Below, piece by piece: positions 1 through 6,091 of a stretch of 8,000 nucleotides of DNA; position 1 is the first letter of the stretch, and every line of letters begins with the position of its first letter. The translations under genes and the position numbers were made by a program. The notes under the pieces are model-generated. The model saw nothing but the letters and a program-made list of their open reading frames with translations. It searched no databases and was not told the DNA's origin. The DNA lies in contig DVHM01000177.1 of NCBI GenBank assembly GCA_018712125.1, positions 1 to 8,000 on the forward strand. The letters run 5' to 3'. This DNA is from Pullilachnospira_A gallistercoris. Its GTDB lineage: Bacteria > Bacillota > Clostridia > Lachnospirales > Lachnospiraceae.

Positions 1-104
1 ATAGAAACTGGTTTTTCTTTTCTTTCCGGAATCTCCGCAGCAATATGAAATTGTAAAATAAATGGAAATACACACCAGAAGAGATGTGCTTTAAAGATAT
101 TTAC
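1..104. other. Left-edge stretch with no callable gene
   Basis: No coding region can be supported here. On the plus strand all three frames close by about position 61 (stops at 46-48, 54-56 and 59-61), so at most a tail of 15-18 codons of an upstream plus-strand gene could enter the window, and no family is recognisable from it. The terminator-like hairpin that follows at 105-134, with its T-rich side on the plus strand, fits a plus-strand gene ending just to the left. The stretch is visibly more AT-rich than the host genes to the right, as expected for intergenic DNA. Confidence 0.4.
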
Positions 105-134
105 CCTCCCTTATAAAAGGGAGGATTTTATTTT
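105..134 (+). terminator. Rho-independent terminator, partly bidirectional
   Basis: A perfect 8-bp stem (CCTCCCTT at 105-112, AAGGGAGG at 117-124) closes a 4-nt ATAA loop and is followed on the plus strand by ATTTTATTTT. It suits a plus-strand gene ending left of the window. Before the insertion sequence arrived, it also lay about 60 bp beyond the minus-strand MATE stop codon and may have ended that transcript, although the minus-strand side has only a weak U-tract. The left direct repeat starts at 130, inside the T-rich tail, so the element now separates this hairpin from the MATE gene. Confidence 0.7.
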
Positions 135-250
135 AAAACAAAAAGCCGGCCGTGTCAATAAGGAAAACAGGAGCTCGCCTTACCTTTTTCCCAAACTTTT
201 CCCCAGCGGGGTCCGCCACAGTCTCAACAGAAACAGGCCTCCGCGGACGC
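130..250. repeat. Long direct repeat, left copy (121-bp target-site duplication)
   Basis: These 121 bases are identical to 2212-2332 by direct comparison. Outside the repeat the flanks diverge at once: T at 129 versus G at 2211, and G at 251 versus A at 2333. The two copies bracket the insertion sequence exactly, so they are read as its target-site duplication. Most insertion sequences duplicate 2-14 bp. Very long, variable duplications are the known peculiarity of IS1634 (Mycoplasma mycoides) and its relative IS1549 (Mycobacterium smegmatis). The last base (250) may instead belong to the element tip. Confidence 0.9.
180..250 (-). pseudogene. Duplicated 3' tail of the MATE transporter gene
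   Basis: On the minus strand this 71-bp stretch reproduces the last 23 or so codons and the TAA stop of the MATE gene whose intact end lies at 2262-2332. It was generated by the long target-site duplication of the insertion sequence. It has no start codon, ribosome binding site or promoter of its own, and minus-strand transcription would have to enter from the insertion sequence. It is a non-functional footprint, not a gene, and it marks the pre-insertion position of the MATE 3' end. Confidence 0.85.
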
Positions 251-255
251 GGGAG

Positions 256-266
256 TTTGACAGTTG
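256..266 (+). repeat. Left inverted repeat of the insertion sequence
   Basis: TTTGACAGTTG here matches perfectly, in inverse orientation, the sequence at 2195-2205. It sits five bases inside the left direct repeat. The outermost bases (GGGAG on the left, CCCATC read inward from the right) do not match each other, so the repeat is subterminal as seen here. It is the presumed transposase binding site. Confidence 0.75.
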
Positions 267-283
267 CATAATTAAAATAGTAC

Positions 284-314
284 GTGCAGGCCGCATAAAG
301 CCTGTACTTTTTTT
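284..314 (+). terminator. Left-end terminator insulating the transposase
   Basis: An 8-bp stem (GTGCAGGC at 284-291 with GCCTGTAC at 300-307, one G-U pair) closes an 8-nt loop and is followed by seven T residues (308-314). It lies between the left inverted repeat and the transposase promoter and faces the same way as the transposase. It would stop transcription entering from flanking host genes, a common way for insertion sequences to keep transposase expression low. Confidence 0.65.
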
Positions 315-357
315 GTCAAGTTTTTCGATTTATTATCTAGTAATATTTAGTGATATG

Positions 358-366
358 TGATATAAT
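358..366 (+). promoter_or_regulatory. Possible extended -10 promoter of the transposase
   Basis: TGATATAAT reads as a consensus extended -10 (TG-N-TATAAT, hexamer at 361-366). No convincing -35 is found 16-18 bases upstream. Transcription would begin near 373, inside or just before the AGAGGTG ribosome binding site (373-379), giving a very short leader ahead of the ATG at 386. The position downstream of the insulating terminator fits, but this is inference from sequence alone. Confidence 0.4.
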
Positions 367-385
367 TATTACAGAGGTGATTGCT

Positions 386-2113
386 ATGCGTGTTACTACA
401 TCCAAATCAAAAAATTCCGAATCCTTTTACATTACAAAATCCTATACAAATGCTCAGGGTAAGAGCACTTCTACCACGATCAAAAAGCTAGGCACCCTGG
501 CTGAATTATCGGAACGTCTTGGCACTGATCGGGATGGCGTCATGGCGTGGGCAAAAGAACAGGCAAGAATCGAAACGGAAAAATATAAAAAAGAAACGGA
601 AGAGGCAGTTGTTACGATCCCGTTCCATTCCAACAGACTTATGGACTATAACAGAAAAAAACTTTTTACTGGCGGTTATCTCTTCCTCCAGTCTGTCTAT
701 TATGGTCTGAAGATGGATTCCATCTGCCGAAAGATCAGATACCGTTACAAATTTAAATATGACCTGAATGCGATCCTCTCGGACTTGATCTACACCAGAG
801 TCCTGGAGCCTTCCAGCAAAACTTCTTCTTTCAAGGCTGCACAGCAATTCCTGGAGGCACCAACCTATGAACTCCATGATATCTACCGCGCCCTTTCTGT
901 CCTTGCAAAAGAGTGTGATCTTATACAGTCTGAAGTTTACAAAAACAGTTTCTTCCTGGGGAAGAGAAACGATAAAGTTCTTTATTATGATTGCACAAAC
1001 TACTACTTCGAGATTGAACAGGAAGACGGTGATAAAAAGTATGGAAAGAGCAAAGAACACAGACCGAATCCTATCATTCAGATGGGACTGTTTACCGATG
1101 GAGACGGGATTCCACTAGCTTTTTCTCTTTTCCCCGGCAGTCAGAATGAACAGAAGTCCTTAAAACCTCTGGAGACAAAGATCCTTCAGCAGTTCGGCTG
1201 TCAGAAATTTATCTATTGCAGCGATGCCGGTTTGGCATCTGAAGATAACCGGGTCCTCAATCATCTCGGACAACGTTCTTTTATTGTGACACAGTCTATC
1301 AAAAAGCTTCCGGCAGAGGATCGTGAATGGGCTTTGAACACCAAAGGATTTAAACGGCTGTCGGATGATTCTCCTGTTGATATCACACAGCTTTCCGAGG
1401 ATGATAAACAAGGACTTTTTTATAAAGATGAACCGTATACTACAAAAAAACTCCATCAGCGGCTGATCATAACCTATTCTCCCAAATATGCTGCATACGA
1501 GAAGGCTGTCCGCGCGGAGCAGATCGCACGAGCTGAAAAGATGGTCGCCAATGGCGCTGTGAAAAGGCAGCGGAAAAATCCGAATGATCCTGCAAGATTT
1601 GTAAATAAGATTGCGACGACTAAAGAAGGAGAAAAGGCAGAGATTCACTATTATCTTGATCTCGAGAAGATCGCGGAAGAAGAAAAATATGACGGCCTTT
1701 ATGCTGTCTGCACTGATTTGTTAGATGATGATGTGGCAGACATCCTGAAAGTCAGTGAAGGCAGATGGCAGATTGAAGACTGCTTTCGGACCATGAAAAC
1801 AGACTTTGACGCAAGGCCTGTTTATGTCAGCCGCGAAGACCGGATACAAGCCCATTTCCTGATCTGCTTTTTAGCATTACTGCATTTCCGGATGCTGAAA
1901 AAGGCATTAAAAACGCCCTGTACAACAGAGCAGTTACTGCACATACTGCGAAGCATAAAGTTTGCCGATATAGAAGAACAAGGCTTTATGCCCGTGTATG
2001 AACGTCAAAGAATCTCGGATGAGCTTCATGAAGCGTGTGGTTTCCGTACAGACTATCAATTTATAACAAAACGCAAAATGAAAGAAATACAGAAAAAAAG
2101 TAAGCGAAGATAA
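386..2113 (+). CDS. IS1634-family DDE transposase
   Basis: A 575-residue transposase that cuts and joins the element's ends. The start is set at ATG 386 because AGAGGTG at 373-379 is correctly spaced; an in-frame GTG at 350 adds 12 residues but overlaps the likely promoter. The N-terminal part (about 1-40, ending in a Lys-Lys-Leu-Gly-Thr segment) has the basic opening usual in IS1634 relatives. Probable catalytic residues are Asp202 (in YYDCTNYYFE), Asp280 (in YCSDAGLAS) and Glu464 (in RWQIEDCFRTMK). The last fits the IS4-type R-x3-E-x6-K signature, with Ser where the signature Tyr is usual. The long Asp280-Glu464 spacing fits the insertion typical of this superfamily. Length matches the family, and no frameshift or internal stop is seen, so it is probably functional. 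It is more AT-rich than its neighbours. The family call is by recognition of motifs, not by search. Confidence 0.92.
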   Translation: MRVTTSKSKNSESFYITKSYTNAQGKSTSTTIKKLGTLAELSERLGTDRDGVMAWAKEQARIETEKYKKETEEAVVTIPFHSNRLMDYNRKKLFTGGYLFLQSVYYGLKMDSICRKIRYRYKFKYDLNAILSDLIYTRVLEPSSKTSSFKAAQQFLEAPTYELHDIYRALSVLAKECDLIQSEVYKNSFFLGKRNDKVLYYDCTNYYFEIEQEDGDKKYGKSKEHRPNPIIQMGLFTDGDGIPLAFSLFPGSQNEQKSLKPLETKILQQFGCQKFIYCSDAGLASEDNRVLNHLGQRSFIVTQSIKKLPAEDREWALNTKGFKRLSDDSPVDITQLSEDDKQGLFYKDEPYTTKKLHQRLIITYSPKYAAYEKAVRAEQIARAEKMVANGAVKRQRKNPNDPARFVNKIATTKEGEKAEIHYYLDLEKIAEEEKYDGLYAVCTDLLDDDVADILKVSEGRWQIEDCFRTMKTDFDARPVYVSREDRIQAHFLICFLALLHFRMLKKALKTPCTTEQLLHILRSIKFADIEEQGFMPVYERQRISDELHEACGFRTDYQFITKRKMKEIQKKSKRR

Positions 2114-2144
2114 GACATTACTATATTTCAAGTATGGGGCACAA

Positions 2145-2194
2145 AGTGCCACAATCCCAGTATTTTCATGGATTGTGGCACTCATTTTTCTTTT
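2145..2194 (+). terminator. Terminator after the transposase, near the right end of the element
   Basis: A perfect 13-bp stem (AGTGCCACAATCC at 2145-2157, GGATTGTGGCACT at 2170-2182) encloses a 12-nt loop and is followed by CATTTTTCTTTT (2183-2194). It starts 31 bp after the transposase stop and ends next to the right inverted repeat. It should end the transposase mRNA. From the other side it could also weaken minus-strand transcription leaving the MATE gene, which would otherwise run antisense into the transposase. A smaller competing hairpin, GGCAC-AAA-GTGCC, overlaps its 5' arm. Confidence 0.85.
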
Positions 2195-2205
2195 CAACTG
2201 TCAAA
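2195..2205 (-). repeat. Right inverted repeat of the insertion sequence
   Basis: CAACTGTCAAA is the exact inverse complement of the left-end TTTGACAGTTG at 256-266. Six bases (2206-2211) separate it from the right direct repeat. Confidence 0.75.
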
Positions 2206-2211
2206 GATGGG

Positions 2212-2332
2212 ATTTTAAAACAAAAAGCCGGCCGTGTCAATAAGGAAAACAGGAGCTCGCCTTACCTTTTTCCCAAACTTTTCCCCAGCGGGGTCCGCCA
2301 CAGTCTCAACAGAAACAGGCCTCCGCGGACGC
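2212..2332. repeat. Long direct repeat, right copy (121-bp target-site duplication)
   Basis: Identical to 130-250 over 121 bases. This copy is continuous with the rest of the MATE gene, so it supplies the intact stop codon and last codons. Its first 50 bases (2212-2261) are the gene's 3' flank. Confidence 0.9.
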
Positions 2333-3674
2333 AGAGTTCCAGGCACATGGCCGTCCAGACACCGGTAAGCCCTACCCGGGGCGCCAGGAAGGCTGCCAAA
2401 GGAATCCGCACCAGCCACATGCTGACAAAATTCAGGATACTCGGGACCAGGGTATCGCCAGCTCCGCGGAACACACCGGCCACCACCATGGAAGCGGCAA
2501 ACAGCGGCTCCGCAAAAGCCTCAATCCGAAGCACCGCCGTCCCCAGTTCCCGGATAGCCGGATCCGGCGTCAAAATTCCGATCATGACCGGCGCTGCCAG
2601 GTACATAACTGCGCCGCTGAAAGCCATAATCCCCATGCCGAAAAGCGTTACCAGCCATCCGAGCCGTTTTGTCAGATCCTTTCGCCCGGCACCGATACTC
2701 TGGCCAATGATGGTCGTCGCCGCTGTGCCGACTCCGTACCCCGGCATATAGCAGAGGCTCTCCGCCGTGACTGCAAAAGAATTCGCCGCGATGGAAATGG
2801 TTCCCAGAGGCGCCACAATTCTCGTCTGCGCCACCTGAGCTCCGCTGGAAAAAATCTGCTCCGCCCCTGCGGGCAAGGCAATTCGCAATGCCGTCTTCAG
2901 CACGCTCTTTGAGAGGTGCAGCTTCTCTCCTCTGCGGAGTCCTAACTTGGGCGACTGAAAAAGCAGCGCGCCAAGCATCAGAAAGCATACACTAAGCTGC
3001 GCGAACGCGGTTCCAAGGGCGGCCCCGGTCACGCCAAGCCCCGCTCCCGGAACCGTCAGCGTCCGCCCCATAAGCGTCAGTTCCCTCGTGGGGAAAATCA
3101 GAAGAAAATTGAACACCACATCCAGCGGGCACATCAGAATGTTTAAAGCGCTGGGCGTTTTCATATTTCCGCTGCACTGCAGCATGCCAGAAGCCGCGTA
3201 GTTCATCTGCTGCACGGGAAGAAACAGGGCAAATACAAGAAAGTAAGCGCTGGCATCCCCGCGCAGGTTTTCCCCTGCCCCCAGCCAGACCGGCAGATGA
3301 CCGCTGGCGGCGGAGGCAGCCAGAGACATAGCCAGCGCAAAGCAGAACACGCTCAGCAGTCCCTGGCGGACAATCGCCCGGGCTTCCCTGTCCTTTCCCG
3401 CGCCGATCCGATGGGCAATCTGTACTGTAAAGCCAACCGCCACAGCGGAACAGACGCCGTTTACCAGCCATGTGCTGGAGGAAACCAGCCCGATGGATGC
3501 GGAGGCGTCCGCCCCCAGCCGCCCAACCATGGACGCGTCAATATACTGCATAATAATAGAGGAAATCTGCGAAAAAATCGCCGGTACACTCAATGTGATA
3601 ATCATGCGAAGCTGCTGGGAAAGGGTCAGTTTCTCCCCCGCCCGCAGTCTGCCAAGTTCTGTCTCGCTCTTCAT
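2262..3674 (-). CDS. MATE-family multidrug/cation antiporter
   Basis: A 470-residue inner-membrane transporter of the multidrug and toxic compound extrusion family, which exports organic cations or drugs in exchange for Na+ or H+. Size fits the usual 440-480 residues, and the hydrophobic pattern suits 12 membrane helices in two homologous halves. Visible family features are the N-terminal helix with VPAIFSQISSIIMQYIDASM, paired half-repeat loops (AHRIGAGKDREA and IGQSIGAGRKDL), LQCSGNMKTPS before helix 5 and VFRGAGDTLVPS in the C-terminal half. The start is placed at ATG 3674, preceded by AGGAG at 9 nt; an in-frame ATG at 3701 adds nine residues but has no ribosome binding site and sits in a hairpin. 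It has its own promoter. Its last 71 bp lie in the insertion-sequence duplication, yet the reading frame is complete. The substrate cannot be told from sequence. Confidence 0.93.
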   Translation of the reverse strand: MKSETELGRLRAGEKLTLSQQLRMIITLSVPAIFSQISSIIMQYIDASMVGRLGADASASIGLVSSSTWLVNGVCSAVAVGFTVQIAHRIGAGKDREARAIVRQGLLSVFCFALAMSLAASAASGHLPVWLGAGENLRGDASAYFLVFALFLPVQQMNYAASGMLQCSGNMKTPSALNILMCPLDVVFNFLLIFPTRELTLMGRTLTVPGAGLGVTGAALGTAFAQLSVCFLMLGALLFQSPKLGLRRGEKLHLSKSVLKTALRIALPAGAEQIFSSGAQVAQTRIVAPLGTISIAANSFAVTAESLCYMPGYGVGTAATTIIGQSIGAGRKDLTKRLGWLVTLFGMGIMAFSGAVMYLAAPVMIGILTPDPAIRELGTAVLRIEAFAEPLFAASMVVAGVFRGAGDTLVPSILNFVSMWLVRIPLAAFLAPRVGLTGVWTAMCLELCVRGGLFLLRLWRTPLGKSLGKR

Positions 3675-3700
3675 TTTCCATATCTCCTGACGCACAAACA

Positions 3701-3729
3701 TCGGGGAGTAATTTCAACACACTCCCCGA
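3701..3729 (-). promoter_or_regulatory. Leader hairpin upstream of the MATE gene
   Basis: A perfect 9-bp inverted repeat (TCGGGGAGT at 3701-3709, ACTCCCCGA at 3721-3729) with an 11-nt loop lies in the predicted MATE leader, between the putative start site near 3739 and the AGGAG ribosome binding site. There is no following T-run on either strand, so it is not an intrinsic terminator. It could be an operator palindrome, an mRNA-stabilising hairpin or part of a translation switch. The inverted repeat is certain; its role is unknown. Confidence 0.5.
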
Positions 3730-3745
3730 GATATAAGCAGAAAAT

Positions 3746-3774
3746 ATTCTATACCGGCTGATAAAAAATAGCAA
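3746..3774 (-). promoter_or_regulatory. Sigma-A promoter of the MATE gene
   Basis: On the minus strand TTGCTA (3769-3774) and TAGAAT (3746-3751) are separated by exactly 17 bp, placing transcription start near 3739 and giving a leader of about 65 nt. It lies just after the XRE gene stop, so the transporter can be transcribed separately from the regulator, though no terminator separates the two. Confidence 0.55.
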
Positions 3775-3782
3775 GAATCAAA

Positions 3783-4769
3783 TCAGATGATGATATACCA
3801 GTATACATAAGAGAACAGGGCCAGCGCCAGAATCATCACAGCCCCCGCTCCCCAGCAGAGGAATCCATACAGGATCTGCCTTTTGCCGCTCCAGGTCTCC
3901 TCATCCGCCCCGTCTCTTTTCCAGAGATTCCAGATGCCGGTCAGGAAAAATCCGATACCGGTTATAGCAAAGGGGAAAAACATACAGATCACAGCATCCT
4001 GCCATGTGATGACCGAGGAAATAAACACCCGGCCGCCAAACCACCCCAGCAAAATCAGAGCCAGGAACTTGCAGGCCCAAAGAAAAATATCACTGATTTT
4101 TGTCTCCGGTCTTTCACGTTTCCCGAGAATAACCGCGATCGGTTTCCCGAAGCCGAAAGACAGGGGGACAGCGGTCACATCAGGATAGTCTCCGTAATCC
4201 TTTTCTCTCTCCGGATCCCTGTATGTATACTCATCAGGAGCAATCAGGTTGTACTCCGCAGCCATATTCCGGATTCGCCCTATGAAGAAAAGTCCCATCA
4301 GAGCACCAAAGCAGAAGAGATATCCCAGCAGAGCCTCGCTGTGAATTCCAGGGAAGAGCCACCGGCCTGTCATGAAAAAGACCGCTGCCGCTATAATCCA
4401 GAAATGCATCCAGAACCCCGCTGTCACAATCATCTCCCGCAACGGTTTTCTCGCCTCCATGCTGGACGCCAGGTAGTAGGTCAGCGAATGTTCCACCGCC
4501 TGCTGCATCCTCTTTTCCTCCTCTCCGGCATCCTCCAGCCGTTCTCCCTCCAAAAGCTCCGCCACACTGACATCCAGCGCCAGCGCCAAAGGTTTCAACA
4601 GGGTCACATCCGGATATCCTGCGCCCCGCTCCCAGCGGCTGACCGCCTTGTCCGTTACCTGGAGCACTCCAGCCAGATCCTTCTGACTCCATCCCTTGGC
4701 CTTTCTGCGCTCCGCGATAAACGCTCCCACCTGACCATTTCCTGACACCATTCCTTCTCCCCTTTTCAT
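3783..4769 (-). CDS. XRE-family HTH regulator with C-terminal membrane domain
   Basis: A 328-residue protein of unrecognised specific name. Residues about 14-75 form a Cro/C1-type DNA-binding domain: the helix-turn-helix core is near 28-49 (WSQKDLAGVLQVTDKAVSRW), followed by the YPDVTLLKPLALALDVSVAELL stretch typical of clostridial XRE regulators. From about residue 113 the chain is hydrophobic, with roughly five membrane segments (near 113-134, 145-165, 229-250, 258-280 and 300-326) and a polar loop at about 170-225. This suggests a membrane-anchored regulator that senses an envelope or ligand signal, as inferred for similar proteins. The start at 4769 has GAGGAG six bases upstream; ATG 4751, preceded by GGGGAG, is an equally reasonable alternative that fits the usual domain start. 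It has its own promoter and lies directly upstream of the MATE gene, which is its most obvious candidate target. Confidence 0.85.
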   Translation of the reverse strand: MKRGEGMVSGNGQVGAFIAERRKAKGWSQKDLAGVLQVTDKAVSRWERGAGYPDVTLLKPLALALDVSVAELLEGERLEDAGEEEKRMQQAVEHSLTYYLASSMEARKPLREMIVTAGFWMHFWIIAAAVFFMTGRWLFPGIHSEALLGYLFCFGALMGLFFIGRIRNMAAEYNLIAPDEYTYRDPEREKDYGDYPDVTAVPLSFGFGKPIAVILGKRERPETKISDIFLWACKFLALILLGWFGGRVFISSVITWQDAVICMFFPFAITGIGFFLTGIWNLWKRDGADEETWSGKRQILYGFLCWGAGAVMILALALFSYVYWYIII

Positions 4770-4822
4770 ACCGCTCTCCTCGCTTTCCTGAAAACGAAAA
4801 ACAATCTTCTATCGTTGTCTTC

Positions 4823-4851
4823 AGTATAACATCCCCCTCATATTCTGTCAG
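4823..4851 (-). promoter_or_regulatory. Sigma-A promoter of the XRE regulator
   Basis: On the minus strand CTGACA (4846-4851) and TATACT (4823-4828) are spaced by 17 bp, giving a start near 4816 and a leader of about 47 nt before ATG 4769. It separates the regulator from the DUF2812/PadR operon upstream. Confidence 0.7.
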
Positions 4852-4905
4852 TAAATGATTCGTTTACCCTCGGTCATTTTGCAATTTACCGCCATTATAT
4901 CGCCG

Positions 4906-5763
4906 TCATATCGGCCGATTGGCGGTCCCTGTCAGCTCTGCAAGCCCCTCTCCCATACTCAGTCCCCAGGCTGCCATTATGGCAAGCAAACAAATGACCA
5001 TGAGAACGCCGGAAAAGGTGTCCGAACCGCGAAACCAATTCGAAAAAATCAGGAAAATGCCAAAAACCATCAGAACCATAACCCAGATTCCTGCCCCGAT
5101 CCATCCGATCTGTGCCGTAGATATCAGTCCGACAATAGAAATACACAGCCAGATATAAACCAGACACTCAAAGATGGTATTTTTTACCACACGCCAGGCT
5201 GTTCCTCCCCTGCTGGCAAGCCGCAGGCCTTTTCCCTCCCGCAGCCGCCTTCTCCAGCGCCGGGACCATCCGACAAGAGAAATGGTCTGGACCAGAATAC
5301 AAAGAACAAGGATCAGTGTAACTGGAAACAATGGCGGAAAATCATCCGCTAAAAGAAACACCACAACCAGCATCTGCCACCATCTTGTCGCCAGAATCCC
5401 CCTCTCGGCCCTGACCACATTGGCCAGGCGCTCCTCATCTGTCACGATGGGCACTGCCTCCCCTTCCATCTGCTCAAAGATGCAGAATTTCCGTACGCTT
5501 CCCACAAATTTCCATCCCGCCGCCTCGCAGTAGGCGGCATACTCCTTCGTCTCCCAGGTGGCCCCGTCGTCCTCTTCCCTTCTCTTCGGGAACACCTCCA
5601 CCCGGTAGCGGATCTCCGCCGGCTTGCCTCTCTCAAAAACCAGCCCCATATGAATTTCTTTAAAATGCCACCCCAGCCTGGCCTGCTCTTCCAGATACGC
5701 CGCAAAATCATCGCAGTCCCGGTAGGAAAACAGAATCGGCTCATGTTTCCTGTTTTTCATCAT
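4906..5763 (-). CDS. DUF2812-domain membrane protein (copy B)
   Basis: A 285-residue protein of unknown function. Residues about 10-115 match the DUF2812 domain: an opening FSYRDCDDFAAYL, then GWHFKE, YRVEVFPK, EYAAYCEAAGWKF and IVTDEERL. After that come about four or five membrane segments (within 129-166, then near 196-215, 219-241 and 251-270) with a basic loop between (RRWRRRLREGKG). No signal peptide is seen, so the DUF2812 part should face the cytoplasm. It is the third gene of an operon, 13 bp after the PadR gene. It is clearly paralogous to the first gene (6092-7408) over the N-terminal domain but lacks that protein's long C-terminal extracytoplasmic region. ATG 5763 and the next codon, ATG 5760, are both possible starts; the upstream GGGGTGG is better spaced for 5760. 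DUF2812 proteins are commonly encoded beside PadR regulators, but their role is not established. Confidence 0.85.
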   Translation of the reverse strand: MMKNRKHEPILFSYRDCDDFAAYLEEQARLGWHFKEIHMGLVFERGKPAEIRYRVEVFPKRREEDDGATWETKEYAAYCEAAGWKFVGSVRKFCIFEQMEGEAVPIVTDEERLANVVRAERGILATRWWQMLVVVFLLADDFPPLFPVTLILVLCILVQTISLVGWSRRWRRRLREGKGLRLASRGGTAWRVVKNTIFECLVYIWLCISIVGLISTAQIGWIGAGIWVMVLMVFGIFLIFSNWFRGSDTFSGVLMVICLLAIMAAWGLSMGEGLAELTGTANRPI

Positions 5764-5776
5764 TCCACCCCATTTC

Positions 5777-6091
5777 TCACAGCCGTTCGATACGGCTCTT
5801 TCCGTCCTCTGCCATGCGGTTCAGACGCTCATACTCCCTCTTCAGCATTTCTTTCCCCTCGTCGGTAATAATGTAAGACTTTCTCCGTCCCTCCTCCCCG
5901 GTTTTTCGGATGATGTGATTCTCCTCGAATTTTCCCAGCATGGCGTAGAGAGTTCCCGGGCCTACCCTGACCCGCCCGCCGGATAGCCCCCGAACCTTCT
6001 CCATAATGTCCACGCCGCAGCACTCCTCCGTCAGCGCCAGAAGAATATAGTACATAGGTTCCGTCAATGTCTGAAACTGTTCTCTCGCCAT
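5777..6091 (-). CDS. PadR-family transcriptional repressor
   Basis: A 104-residue winged-helix regulator of the short PadR type. The N-terminal helices (about 5-35, with YYILLALTEECCGVDIMEKV) lead to the hallmark segment GPGTLYAMLGKFEENHII (44-61). The basic wing GRRKSYIITDEGKEML (68-83) and a short C-terminal helix for dimer contacts follow. PadR proteins are mostly dimeric repressors released by a small ligand or an envelope signal. The start codon directly abuts the TAG of the upstream DUF2812 gene (zero intervening bases), with GGGAG in that gene's end as ribosome binding site, so the two are translationally linked. The likely target is its own operon promoter, which carries two matching palindromes (7438-7452, 7471-7485). 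The effector is unknown. Confidence 0.92.
   Translation of the reverse strand: MAREQFQTLTEPMYYILLALTEECCGVDIMEKVRGLSGGRVRVGPGTLYAMLGKFEENHIIRKTGEEGRRKSYIITDEGKEMLKREYERLNRMAEDGKSRIERL

Larger units (their letters stand above)
251..2211 (+). mobile_element. IS1634-type insertion sequence (IS4-like DDE superfamily)
   Basis: The element is about 1,961 bp and is bounded by 121-bp exact direct repeats. Each end carries the 11-bp inverted repeat TTTGACAGTTG (256-266, and its complement at 2195-2205), set 5 and 6 bases inside the direct repeats. One base of asymmetry means the left edge could be 250 instead of 251. Inside are a left-end terminator, one long transposase gene with its own promoter and ribosome binding site, and a strong terminator after the stop. 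The element is visibly more AT-rich than the surrounding genes. With an open reading frame, matching ends and an undecayed duplication, it looks recent and potentially active. Family assignment rests on transposase layout plus the long duplication; exact ends need comparison with other copies. Confidence 0.88.

Noticed and set aside
350..385. GTG 350 as transposase start
   Set aside because: It precedes the likely -10 box and has no ribosome binding site, while ATG 386 has AGAGGTG at proper spacing.
506..1060. Minus-strand open frame of 184 codons inside the transposase
   Set aside because: It is antisense to a transposase with clear catalytic motifs, and has no ribosome binding site or recognisable family.
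130..2332. Composite transposon or segmental duplication instead of a target-site duplication
   Set aside because: There is one element only, and the repeats coincide within one base of the element ends on both sides, which is the layout of a target-site duplication.
2134..2751. Plus-strand open frame of 205 codons crossing the end of the insertion sequence into the MATE region
   Set aside because: It starts inside the transposase terminator, crosses the element boundary and lies opposite the well-supported MATE gene; the translation has no family features.
4910..4919. ATCGGCCGAT palindrome as a third operator
   Set aside because: It lies in the last codons of DUF2812-B, lacks the 3-bp centre and does not match the TATCGA-N3-TCGATA sites.
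4885..4926. ACCGCC and GGCGGT inverted pair as a terminator of the DUF2812/PadR operon
   Set aside because: The stem is only 6 bp with a long loop, and no T-run follows on the minus strand.
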